DNA of 35,339 bases from Bacillota bacterium. Lineage in GTDB: Bacteria; Bacillota; Clostridia; Lachnospirales; Lachnospiraceae. Location of the stretch: NCBI GenBank assembly GCA_023423045.1, contig JAFAGA010000092.1, forward strand, positions 1 through 35,339, in the 5' to 3' direction. Position numbers and translations under genes: made by a program. This document shows, piece after piece, positions 15,982-23,442 of the stretch; the stretch's first letter is position 1, and each line of letters starts with the position of its first letter. The notes beneath the pieces were generated by a model, which saw only the letters and a list, made by a program, of their open reading frames with translations, was not told where the DNA came from and searched no databases.

Positions 15982-16429
15982 CATCTTTGTGGTCTGCTAA
16001 TACCTGTATTCCGCGATGTTCAACTGCTGTAGAAAATACAATCTGTGTGCTGGTTTTTCCGAACTTCTGAACCTCTCCGATAAACACATCCAAATCCATC
16101 GTACTTTTGAAGCATACCTTAATCAGCATTGAGAAATTGCCGGTTACACAATTGCACTCCATAACGTTGGGACAGGATTTTATGAAGGGATAGAATTCCT
16201 GCTTCTGGGAAGGAGCCACCTCAAGATTGATAAAGGCGGTGATATGGTGTCCCAGCTTTAGCCAGTCAATATCCGTATGGTAACCCTTGATAATTCCCTG
16301 CCTCTCCAAGCGGGCTATTCTGGCCGCCACTGCCGGAGAAGACAAAAAAACCTTTTCCGCCAGCTGCTTCAGCGGCACTCTGGCATTCTCCTGCAGCATA
16401 ATTAATAATTGCTTATCAATATGATCCAT
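15968..16429 (-). CDS. Lrp/AsnC-family transcriptional regulator
   Basis: A 153-residue Lrp/AsnC protein with an N-terminal helix-turn-helix (residues 1-50: DKQLLIMLQENARVPLKQLAEKVFLSSPAVAARIARLERQGIIKGY) and a C-terminal RAM effector domain (about 65-140, including VMECNCVTGNFSMLIKV). Such proteins form dimers and octamers and usually sense amino acids. The start at 16429 follows GGGAGGA; the GTG four codons upstream lies within that site. It is monocistronic, with a promoter at 16473-16501 and a terminator overlapping its end. It lies next to the electron-transfer genes, but its targets are unknown. Confidence 0.9.
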   Translation of the reverse strand: MDHIDKQLLIMLQENARVPLKQLAEKVFLSSPAVAARIARLERQGIIKGYHTDIDWLKLGHHITAFINLEVAPSQKQEFYPFIKSCPNVMECNCVTGNFSMLIKVCFKSTMDLDVFIGEVQKFGKTSTQIVFSTAVEHRGIQVLADHKDESAQ

Positions 16430-16472
16430 GTATCCTCCCACTATTTCTGATTATTATAATGCCGAATGCTTA

Positions 16473-16501
16473 ATTATATCTAATTTTAATCCTATCATCA
16501 A
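16473..16501 (-). promoter_or_regulatory. Promoter of the Lrp-type gene
   Basis: On the minus strand TTGATG (16496-16501) and a perfect TATAAT (16473-16478) are spaced by 17 bases; an overlapping TTGCAT-17-TAAAAT pair lies just upstream. The predicted start is about 35 bases before the ATG. Confidence 0.65.
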
Positions 16502-16543
16502 AAAAATGCAAGAATAGTTATCTGGAAAACCTTTCGATAGGCA

Positions 16544-16582
16544 ATAGATCGGCTGATGATGTAGCACCACCAGCCGATCTAT
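16544..16582 (-). terminator. Hairpin after apbE
   Basis: ATAGATCGGCTG (16544-16555) and CAGCCGATCTAT (16571-16582) form a perfect 12-base stem with a 15-base loop, starting 26 bases beyond the apbE stop. There is no adjacent T-run, but it is the probable end of the leftward electron-transfer transcription unit. Confidence 0.6.
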
Positions 16583-16608
16583 CCATTCAGACAATTACAG
16601 ATAGTAAT

Positions 16609-17706
16609 TTATCTCTTTATCATAGCCTCAAAACCGCTGCTGTATTTCATCGTACCATCCTTCATAACCCACAGGGCTTCCGTACCTTCCATGGCTTCGA
16701 TCATCTTCAGCCCTTCTTCCAGGGGTTCATTGTACAGCGCCTTGGTCAATGCATCCGCCATTCCGGAGTCCTCAGTCACAATGGATACCGCTGTAAAATA
16801 CTCCGACGGCATCAGAGTAGCCGGGTCAATAATATGATGATACCTTTTTCCGTCCACCGTATAATATCTCTCGTAATCACCGCTGGACACCAGGGATAGA
16901 TTCTCCAGATTCAGGATGTACAGATATTTTTCTTCACTTTCCTTATCCGGGTTTTGAATTCCTACATTCCAGGCATCCTTGGAACCAATGGCTTCTCCTG
17001 CATCCTTGGGAGCAAAAATACTATAACCTCTGCTGCCAAAGGCCCGGACATTTCCTCCTACGCTGAGCAAACCATGATTATAGCCCTTCTCCATGGCGTT
17101 CTGCACCACCTGCTCCGTAGCATACCCTTTCGCTACGCCCCCCACATCCAGGCGCATCTCGGGGTCCTCCAGATACACAGTGGACTTCGCTTCATCAATA
17201 ATTAATTTATCAATATCCGTATGCTCGGCCTTCTCCCGGAGCAGCTCCATGGGAGGCAGCTTGGCATTCTCCGGATCGTCAATCCCGGCGGTACGGTAAT
17301 CATGCCATACCTCCAGAACCGAACCCAGGGCAATATTCAGCTTTCCGTCAGTCTTCCGGTATGCATCTCTGGCATATAATAGCATGTCTATAATTCTCTG
17401 ATCCACCTGGACCGGCCGGACACCGGCGTTATCATTGATGGACTTGATATTATTGACACCTTTGTAATCGTTATATTTATCATAAAGCTCATGATATACC
17501 TTCAGGTCATCATAAACAGATTGTGCAAATTCAGAAAAATCTTCTTCCCTCTCGGCATAGCCGATAATTGTGGTTACCGTATCAAAAAGCTCCAAAAACT
17601 GTGCCTGATACCTGGTCGGCTCTTCCTTCCTGCCGCAGGCAGACATGGGAAAGAGCATAACTGCTATAAGTAGAATTGCTGTAATTTTACGTTTCAAATG
17701 TTTCAA
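16609..17706 (-). CDS. apbE: FAD:protein FMN transferase lipoprotein (ApbE family)
   Basis: ApbE takes FMN from FAD and links it through phosphate to Thr/Ser of target proteins outside the cytoplasmic membrane. The 365-residue protein has a lipoprotein signal peptide with lipobox MSAC (Cys24). Family landmarks are FDTVTTIIGYA, the DVGGVAKGYATE stretch, LLSVGGNVRAFGSRGY and ALTKALYN near the C terminus. The start codon is TTG at 17704-17706, seven bases after GAGG. It is downstream of the PplA-like lipoprotein gene and of the Ndh2 gene with flavinylation-type motifs, its likely substrates. In Listeria the equivalent EET gene is called fmnB. A hairpin lies between it and the lipoprotein gene, so its expression may be lower. 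Confidence 0.93.
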   Translation of the reverse strand: MKHLKRKITAILLIAVMLFPMSACGRKEEPTRYQAQFLELFDTVTTIIGYAEREEDFSEFAQSVYDDLKVYHELYDKYNDYKGVNNIKSINDNAGVRPVQVDQRIIDMLLYARDAYRKTDGKLNIALGSVLEVWHDYRTAGIDDPENAKLPPMELLREKAEHTDIDKLIIDEAKSTVYLEDPEMRLDVGGVAKGYATEQVVQNAMEKGYNHGLLSVGGNVRAFGSRGYSIFAPKDAGEAIGSKDAWNVGIQNPDKESEEKYLYILNLENLSLVSSGDYERYYTVDGKRYHHIIDPATLMPSEYFTAVSIVTEDSGMADALTKALYNEPLEEGLKMIEAMEGTEALWVMKDGTMKYSSGFEAMIKR

Positions 17707-17730
17707 GAGGCCACCTCACATAGATATCAA

Positions 17731-17775
17731 AGGGGCTGCTGCAAACATTTCTGTTCAATGTTTTGCAACAGCCCT
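17731..17775 (-). terminator. Hairpin between the pplA-like gene and apbE
   Basis: Two nearly complementary 19-base arms (17731-17749 and 17757-17775), each with one bulged base, form a stem with a 7-base loop. On the minus strand it is followed by only TTT, so it may be a partial terminator or a processing site that makes the lipoprotein more abundant than ApbE. Confidence 0.6.
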
Positions 17776-17800
17776 AAAAATAATTACTGATCAGGAAAAA

Positions 17801-18907
17801 TTATTTCGCTGCGCTTAAAGAAGCTTTTTCAATATCCTCAATAAATGCATTTACATGTACTGTTACAGAAGCTGCAAGATCAGCATCAGCAGGCTTGCCT
17901 TCTGTTAAAGCGATACCCTTAATCTCATCTACACTCTTGCCTGTAGCATATGCTGCAAATGCGTTTGCCTGCTCATACCACTCCTTGCCAATACCGGAAG
18001 CGGACTTCATTCCATAACCTTCCTTTAATTCCTGCTTGGTCTGAGGAGCTGTTGCTAAATCAGTTGTAACAACACCAGCGGTAGAGAAGTTTACATTACC
18101 CTGGGAAGCGTCAATTACACAGCTGGAAATCTTGCCCTCTGCATTGAAGGTAGATGCAACATAGTAGGAATATGCCTGTGCCAGACCGTCGCCTTCTGCG
18201 CTGGCATCTTTGGATTTCGCGATATCAGTGGATACACCAAGACCAATCTTGTCGCCTTCTGCTGCGCCTAAGTCCTGAGCATTTGCAACAGCCTTCTCAA
18301 GAGTTGCAATGTAATCATTGATATGTACAGTTACGGATGCTGCTAAATCTGCATCAGCGGGCTTTCCGTCTTCTGTAAGAGCGATTCCCTTAACTTCATC
18401 AACAGTCTTGCCAATTACATATGCTGCAAATGCATCTGCCTGCTCGTTCCATTCCTTGCCGATACCGGATGCCTTAGTCATACCGTAGTCGGTGCCAAGC
18501 TCCTGCTTTGTTCTGAATGCAGTTGCTAAATCGGTGAGAAGCTTTCCTTCTTTGGAGAAGTTAACTTTAGTCTGAGCTGCATCCAGTCTGCAATCTAAAA
18601 TCTTTCCATCCTGGCCAACTAATACTGCAACGATAGTAGCATCAATCTGAGCTAAACCATCCTGCTCGCCTGCATCCTTGCTGCTCTTAAGGGAGATATT
18701 TACTCCAAGACCAGTCTTTGCAGCTGCTGCAGTTGTATCATCATTTGTTGCAGGCGCCTCTGTAGGTGCCACGGTTGCTTCTGCTTCTTTTTCAGGAGCA
18801 GTGGTAGGGGTTGCTGCCGGTCCCTCATTCTTAGTGGAGCTGCCGCATCCAACTAACAGAGACATTACCATAGCTAAGCTCAGTAACATCGCTAAAATCT
18901 TTTTCAT
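17801..18907 (-). CDS. pplA: PplA-like flavinylated lipoprotein with two tandem domains
   Basis: A 368-residue lipoprotein: signal peptide with lipobox LLVGC (Cys21), a Pro/Ala/Thr/Glu-rich spacer (22-64), then two homologous domains (about 66-205 and 222-362). Both repeats contain GLGV, a Lys-Asp near the start, GLAQ, VNFS, TDLAT, KQEL, YGM-ASGIGKEW-EQA-AFAAY, KGIALTE and DADLAASVTVH. The Ser or Thr of DADLAASVT (Ser191 and Ser347, or Thr193 and Thr349) is the candidate FMN attachment site, since it recalls the D-x-x-S-G-A-T ApbE site in relaxed form. This organisation matches PplA of the Listeria EET pathway as I remember it. The role would be to carry electrons from membrane quinol to outside acceptors. 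GGAGG precedes the start at 18907. Confidence 0.82.
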   Translation of the reverse strand: MKKILAMLLSLAMVMSLLVGCGSSTKNEGPAATPTTAPEKEAEATVAPTEAPATNDDTTAAAAKTGLGVNISLKSSKDAGEQDGLAQIDATIVAVLVGQDGKILDCRLDAAQTKVNFSKEGKLLTDLATAFRTKQELGTDYGMTKASGIGKEWNEQADAFAAYVIGKTVDEVKGIALTEDGKPADADLAASVTVHINDYIATLEKAVANAQDLGAAEGDKIGLGVSTDIAKSKDASAEGDGLAQAYSYYVASTFNAEGKISSCVIDASQGNVNFSTAGVVTTDLATAPQTKQELKEGYGMKSASGIGKEWYEQANAFAAYATGKSVDEIKGIALTEGKPADADLAASVTVHVNAFIEDIEKASLSAAK

Positions 18908-19026
18908 AATCTTTTCCTCCATTATGATGTTTGTTATTTTTGCTAGTAGCATTTATATTAATTCCATACTTGATGGAATGAATATACCATTTACTTATTA
19001 TGTACAGGTAAGTGTCTTTCGACATT

Positions 19027-19038
19027 ACCTCCGGAGGT
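19027..19038. repeat. Perfect 12-base palindrome after dmkA
   Basis: ACCTCCGGAGGT lies 4 bases beyond the dmkA stop codon, in the 135-base gap before the lipoprotein gene. A second inverted repeat, TTCCAT-5-ATGGAA, is at 18962-18978. Neither has a T-run. No good promoter for the lipoprotein gene was found in the gap. Confidence 0.45.
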
Positions 19039-19042
19039 CTCG

Positions 19043-19945
19043 CTATGCCACAAGGGCACTGATCCATATCACAAGAGTATTTCCTCCCATAATAAGAACA
19101 TAATTTTTGATTGCGGCCACAAAAGTGGTTGACTTCTCCTGCTTCCGAAGGAAGGTATTGATGTTTCTTTGCACCGGTATTATTGTCACCAGCGAAAGCA
19201 GACAGATTGGAGACAGAATACCAAGGGCTGCCATCACAGCTGTTGCAAGATAGGCCGCATAATATAAGCCCGCAAACAAATACAACGCTTTTTTGCCAAT
19301 ATAATAAGGCAGGGTGTGGCGTTTCACCGCAATATCCTTCTCCAGATCACAGATATTATTCGCCAGCATAATATTCGCCGTGGCACAAAAGGGCACAACG
19401 GAGAATAATAACAATGATAAAAATGGCATAACCTGCAAATCCAGGGATATTGTCTTAAAATTAACGATCAAGGTTAAAAAAGTACCTTTCGGCATGTTAA
19501 TATAGAACAGGATAAACGGAATGAGCAAACCATAAAATGCACCGGACATAACTTCACCCAGGGGCTGCCTGGATATGGGAACCGGTCCGTAAGTATAGAA
19601 CACCCCGCACAAAAAACACAGTCCGCCCAGAAGCAGGATAACAATATCCGTCGCATATGCCAGGGATAATCCCAGGGCAGTGCTGCTTCCAAATAAAACA
19701 TAGATGATAATCAGAGCGGTTCTTCGGCCAAACTGCAGCTCCTGGTGATTATTCTTCGTGTCAATATAGTTATTGATAGCTGTAGTCGTCAGGTCGAATA
19801 AAAACATAGAGGCAAAAAACAACATTGTCAGGCCCCATCGCACCGGCTGTTTCAAATACCCCAGATAAGCAATTGTTATCAGGAAGGCAAAGATGCTGGT
19901 AATTTTAGTCCTTATCTCAACATAGCCTAAAAACCGATTTACCAT
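19043..19945 (-). CDS. dmkA: UbiA-family prenyltransferase (DmkA/MenA-like)
   Basis: An integral membrane prenyltransferase of 300 residues with about eight or nine helices. The first Asp-rich motif is TAINNYIDTKNN (about 55-66) and the second is NNICDLEKD (196-204); these bind the Mg-prenyl diphosphate. The MenA-like class attaches a polyprenyl chain to 1,4-dihydroxy-2-naphthoate, giving demethylmenaquinone. In Listeria EET a dedicated copy (DmkA) does this. The start at 19945 follows GGAG; the upstream ATG at 19993 has no ribosome binding site. The prenyl diphosphate synthase gene lies directly upstream, so the two probably make the quinone used by Ndh2. No methyltransferase (MenG) is near. 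Confidence 0.85.
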   Translation of the reverse strand: MVNRFLGYVEIRTKITSIFAFLITIAYLGYLKQPVRWGLTMLFFASMFLFDLTTTAINNYIDTKNNHQELQFGRRTALIIIYVLFGSSTALGLSLAYATDIVILLLGGLCFLCGVFYTYGPVPISRQPLGEVMSGAFYGLLIPFILFYINMPKGTFLTLIVNFKTISLDLQVMPFLSLLLFSVVPFCATANIMLANNICDLEKDIAVKRHTLPYYIGKKALYLFAGLYYAAYLATAVMAALGILSPICLLSLVTIIPVQRNINTFLRKQEKSTTFVAAIKNYVLIMGGNTLVIWISALVA

Positions 19946-20011
19946 GATAATCTCCATTCTGCCACTATCCCACCAATTTGGGAGTGAAAACATAAGGGTA
20001 ATTCATCCCGA

Positions 20012-20989
20012 TTATAACAATCGGGATGCCTTTTTTACCACCTGTATTAGTTGCTCTCTCTTATGCGGTGTAAGCTCAAGCTCTTCTATCACCCGCATGG
20101 ACTTGCCGTAATACTTATCCACGATGAACCGGGTAAAGCGCGTGCCGCCGGTTTTAGCCACCGCATCATTGATTTCAGCTCTTGTAATGGAACGAGCCTT
20201 GGCACGCTCCTTAAAATCATTCAATTGGGAGAAGGCATGAATTAGAGGAAGCGTAATTACTCCCTGCTCATAATCCGATTGGACCGGTTTATTCGCCCCT
20301 TCCACAGTTTCTTCAAAATCAATGCAGTCATCGGTGAGCTGGAAAATCATGCCCACATAGAAGCCAAGCTGCCGGTATCTCTTCGCCTGAGCCTCACTGC
20401 ATCCTCCAAATATCGCTCCCGCGAAGAAGGATGCCTCAAACAGCGCTGCCGTCTTCCCCGAGATAATCTTAAGATAACGATAAATGGACAGGTTAATATT
20501 ATCATTGTTAATATACTGCTCCAGCTCACCCAGGCATACTCTGCCTACATAATCCGGAAGATCCAATTCCAGATAATCCTTCTTATTCTCAATGGATGTC
20601 GCCATCCGCAAAGCGGTGCTGAGCAGATAATCCCCGCAGATTACCGCGGTACGTCTGCCGTATTTCTTCTGGAGCGTAGGTTCGCCCCTGCGAAGCTCGG
20701 CATTATCGATGATATCGTCATGCACAAGAGTGGCCAGATGCAGCAGCTCTATGGCTGCTGCAATCCGAATTGCATTTTTGTGAATCCACCCTTCTGTATT
20801 TTCAGCACATATGATTACCGAAGCGGCACGGATGAATTTCCCCTGGGAAAGAGCAAGATGCTTCGTATATTCCCGAATCACCAACGGTGATTTTGTCAGG
20901 GATTTATTCACTTCCTGCCTTACCAGCTCCAATGCATCCTCTGAACGGACCAGCCCGGTACTCACTTCTTGTTTTGTCTCATTAGTCAT
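20012..20989 (-). CDS. dmkB: Polyprenyl diphosphate synthase (DmkB-like)
   Basis: A trans-prenyl diphosphate synthase of 325 residues that builds the isoprenoid side chain. The first Asp-rich motif is DDIID (91-95), followed by LRRGEPTLQKKYGRRTAVICGDYLL. The second is DDCID (220-224). This is the heptaprenyl/octaprenyl synthase large-subunit type (HepT/IspB). The start overlaps the end of ndh2 by 8 bases (ATGACTAA) with no strong ribosome binding site, so translation is probably coupled. Position between ndh2 and the UbiA-type gene indicates a dedicated quinone side chain supply. Chain length cannot be predicted by eye. Confidence 0.87.
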   Translation of the reverse strand: MTNETKQEVSTGLVRSEDALELVRQEVNKSLTKSPLVIREYTKHLALSQGKFIRAASVIICAENTEGWIHKNAIRIAAAIELLHLATLVHDDIIDNAELRRGEPTLQKKYGRRTAVICGDYLLSTALRMATSIENKKDYLELDLPDYVGRVCLGELEQYINNDNINLSIYRYLKIISGKTAALFEASFFAGAIFGGCSEAQAKRYRQLGFYVGMIFQLTDDCIDFEETVEGANKPVQSDYEQGVITLPLIHAFSQLNDFKERAKARSITRAEINDAVAKTGGTRFTRFIVDKYYGKSMRVIEELELTPHKREQLIQVVKKASRLL

Positions 20990-23093
20990 TATAAATATAC
21001 CACTTTCTGACGAATGGAAGTTTCTTCCACAGCTTCTTCAGTCCGGGCATTGCATAATAGTCAAGTCCTAAGGTTCTGCCTGCACCAATCAGAACAGCGA
21101 TTCCGGCAAAAATCATCCAGAAGGTTCCCAGGTACAAACCGGTGGTACATACAAACATAAACTGCAGAACCAATGATACGGCTGCGGCTGGGGCTGTGAA
21201 TAAACCTCCGATTAATGCCAATCCGATTAAAATTTCTGCTACTACGATAAAGATCTGCATCATTAGCTGTATATTGTCATTGGGTAGGATCAATTTATCT
21301 ACAAACCAGTTCATCAGCGGTATATCAAGCTTAAAGGCAAGATCACCGATGGCTGAATGTGCAAGATCCTTGCCGCTGATAAAGATTACCTTGAACAGAC
21401 CGAGGAAGTCAAAATTAAGGATGATCTGACCCAGTGATTTTACTGCTTCGGCAGCTCCTTCTGCCGCACCGGTCGCACCGGAAGCAGCATCTGCAGCGGA
21501 ACCGGCAGCACCGGTTGCACTGGAGGCGGCATCTGCAGCCAGGGTTATTACATGGTTTGCCTTGGAGGCAACCGTTTGTACAACCTTAATTACACCATCT
21601 GCTGCTGCTGAGGTTGCAGAGGATACCGCATCTGAATCTGTCGCCGCCTGGGGATTAAGTATGCTGTTATACCAGGCAGCGGCGCCGCCAAAAAAGCCGG
21701 TAAGCTTCGGACCGGTAAACCAGCCTTCCACAATCTTCATGATACCTTCATAAAGCCATACGGCACCCAGCCAGACTCGCAGCGGGACTAACAGGAAGCT
21801 GGGAGTGCGATTGGAAAAATGTCCTCCGACAAAGCTTCGGCAATTGCGTATGGTGAATATCTCCATCTTCAGGTAATGGAATACCTTGTTCCATCCAAGT
21901 ACCTGGATAAAATAAATAATATTGATAAAATGCTTGGCAAACATCGCCAGGAAGGAAGGCATGCTGAAGAAATGACCGGGAAGTCCGACATGACAGACCG
22001 CATAGCGTCCGCCGATGCTGACCATAACTCCGTGGAATTTCGGCTTATATTCCTCCATCTTTCCTGTACCCTTGATTGCCACTTCTATATTATGGGCCGC
22101 GGTATGGGAGCTTTGCTCACAGTTCTCAACCATCTGAGGAACCGGACGGTCTTCCCCTTCCGCAACATAATTCATATTATCGCCGATTACATATACATTC
22201 TCATTCTTGGTGGAACGAAGGTAAGCATCCACCTGAACGCGGCCGCCTCTGGTCACTTCCAGATTATCCGCTGTTTCCTGGACAATATCGGTGCTCTGGA
22301 TACCTGCAGCCCAGATAATGGTTCCTGCTTTATAATGATTTACCTTATCTCCCTGCTTCAGCTCGATATAATCCTTACCAATACTGGATACAAAAGCATT
22401 CATCACAAGCTTGACGCCCATCTTCTCAAGGCGTCTGGAAACCTTGGCAGAAAGCTTCTCTGTCAGGTTGGGAATGGGCCGGCTTAAGCCATCCACATTA
22501 ACCAACGTCACATCCTTGCGTTCGATATCAAATTTTTCACACAAAAAAGGAACATATTCCGCCAGCTCGCCGATCATCTCAACGCCTGTAAAGCCCGCGC
22601 CTACAACATAAAAGGTTAATAATCTCCTTCTTTCTTCTATATTAGTCTCACGGGAAGCAATACGGAAGGTATTGTGTATATGATCCTTCAGTACAACAGC
22701 ATCCTCGTAGGACCATAGTTTAAAGGTATGTTCCTCCGCACCCGGAACCCCGTAGAAGGTCGGCTTGGAGCCCGCTGCCAAAACTAAGTAATCATAAGGA
22801 TAGGTCTCATTCTGCCCTGTTACGGCTCTCTTCTCGAAATCAATGGAAGTAACCGTATCCATCTTAACATTGACACGGCGGCCTGCAAATACTTTCTTAA
22901 GGCTGATTTTGATACTATCCTCGTCCACTCGGTTTGCTGCAACCTCATGAAGCTCAGTAAGCATGGTGTGGAATGGATTTTTGTCAATAATCGTGATACT
23001 GACATCATCCCGCTTTTTAAATTTCTTTGCTAATTTCTTTGCCGCCAGAATACCGGCGTACCCGGCACCGACAATTACTATTTTCTTATCCAT
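20982..23093 (-). CDS. ndh2: Type II NADH dehydrogenase with C-terminal DoxX-like domain and flavinylation-type motifs
   Basis: Ndh2 oxidises NADH with FAD and reduces membrane quinone without pumping protons. Residues 1-420 form the two-dinucleotide-fold part: GAGYAGILAAKKL (FAD), VVGAGFTGVEMIGELAE (NADH, 163-179), VYVIGDNM and VPQMVENCEQ. The rest is a DoxX-like membrane domain with helices near 433-455, 610-630, 632-652 and 655-673. The loop 456-607 has an Ala-rich stretch with DAVSSAT (488-494), DAASSAT (521-527) and DAASGAT (535-541), all of D-x-x-S-[GS]-A-T form, the kind of site ApbE flavinylates. At 703 residues it is longer than the EET Ndh2 of Listeria as I recall it (about 630). 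It leads the leftward operon; a Rex-like site lies 51 bases upstream. Confidence 0.92.
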   Translation of the reverse strand: MDKKIVIVGAGYAGILAAKKLAKKFKKRDDVSITIIDKNPFHTMLTELHEVAANRVDEDSIKISLKKVFAGRRVNVKMDTVTSIDFEKRAVTGQNETYPYDYLVLAAGSKPTFYGVPGAEEHTFKLWSYEDAVVLKDHIHNTFRIASRETNIEERRRLLTFYVVGAGFTGVEMIGELAEYVPFLCEKFDIERKDVTLVNVDGLSRPIPNLTEKLSAKVSRRLEKMGVKLVMNAFVSSIGKDYIELKQGDKVNHYKAGTIIWAAGIQSTDIVQETADNLEVTRGGRVQVDAYLRSTKNENVYVIGDNMNYVAEGEDRPVPQMVENCEQSSHTAAHNIEVAIKGTGKMEEYKPKFHGVMVSIGGRYAVCHVGLPGHFFSMPSFLAMFAKHFINIIYFIQVLGWNKVFHYLKMEIFTIRNCRSFVGGHFSNRTPSFLLVPLRVWLGAVWLYEGIMKIVEGWFTGPKLTGFFGGAAAWYNSILNPQAATDSDAVSSATSAAADGVIKVVQTVASKANHVITLAADAASSATGAAGSAADAASGATGAAEGAAEAVKSLGQIILNFDFLGLFKVIFISGKDLAHSAIGDLAFKLDIPLMNWFVDKLILPNDNIQLMMQIFIVVAEILIGLALIGGLFTAPAAAVSLVLQFMFVCTTGLYLGTFWMIFAGIAVLIGAGRTLGLDYYAMPGLKKLWKKLPFVRKWYIYND

Positions 23094-23143
23094 GTCTTCT
23101 CCTTACTGTTTCCACTCCGTAATAAACAAGATCAGGACATTTT

Positions 23144-23161
23144 TTGTTAAGTTTCTAACAA
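23144..23161. promoter_or_regulatory. Rex-like redox operator in the ndh2 leader
   Basis: TTGTTA-AGTTTC-TAACAA is an 18-base inverted repeat with perfect 6-base arms and a 6-base spacer. It matches the Rex operator form of Clostridia (TTGTTAAnnnnTTAACAA) except for one inner pair. Rex represses fermentation and respiratory genes when NAD+ is high and is released by NADH. A second promoter candidate (TCGACA, 17 bases, TAGAAA, minus strand) would overlap the site with its -10. Confidence 0.65.
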
Positions 23162-23218
23162 TCTTGTCCGTGCTTGTCGAGTAACCCCTAATACCCCAAG
23201 TTACACATTTCTTTTGTT

Positions 23219-23247
23219 AGTATATCACGGAATTAACTTTTTGAAAA
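23219..23247 (-). promoter_or_regulatory. Promoter candidate of the ndh2 operon
   Basis: On the minus strand TTTTCA (23242-23247) and TATACT (23219-23224) are spaced by 17 bases. The expected start near 23212 gives a leader of about 120 bases that contains the Rex-like site. Confidence 0.5.
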
Positions 23248-23340
23248 CTATTTTTTATAAAAATAGTAAATATGGCTACTCTTTTCTCATCTATGTGTTC
23301 TTAATTGTGCATATCATATAAACCTGATAGGAATTGACAG

Positions 23341-23423
23341 CAGGCCTTCCAACCGGATACTTTTTATTGACATAAGAGAAGAGGCTTGCCGCTTCCCATT
23401 GCTTGCATCCATTGGAAGGCCTG
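23341..23423. repeat. Long inverted repeat after the UvrA-type gene
   Basis: CAGGCCTTCCAA (23341-23352) and TTGGAAGGCCTG (23412-23423) are perfect 12-base arms around a 59-base centre that has two GCTTGC copies. The element begins 20 bases past the uvrA-like stop. There is no T-run. On the plus strand a TTGACA (23334-23339) and GATACT (23356-23361) with 16-base spacing could start a short transcript here. It may be a terminator, a structured RNA or a palindromic repeat. Confidence 0.5.
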
Positions 23424-23442
23424 AAATTACTTTCGGGCAGAT

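Larger units (their letters stand above)
23094..23442. other. Gene-free region upstream of ndh2
   Basis: This 349-base stretch holds the ndh2 control region (Rex-like site 23144-23161, promoter 23219-23247) and a long inverted repeat after the UvrA-type gene (23341-23423). I see no coding sequence. A TTGTTAG half-site occurs again near 23214. Confidence 0.7.

Noticed and set aside
21400..21640. Ala-rich repeat as a DNA tandem repeat
   Set aside because: The nucleotide units are not regular; the repetition is at protein level and is better treated as part of Ndh2.
21819..22487. 222-codon plus-strand frame opposite ndh2
   Set aside because: It lies opposite the conserved dehydrogenase part of ndh2 and has no recognisable features.
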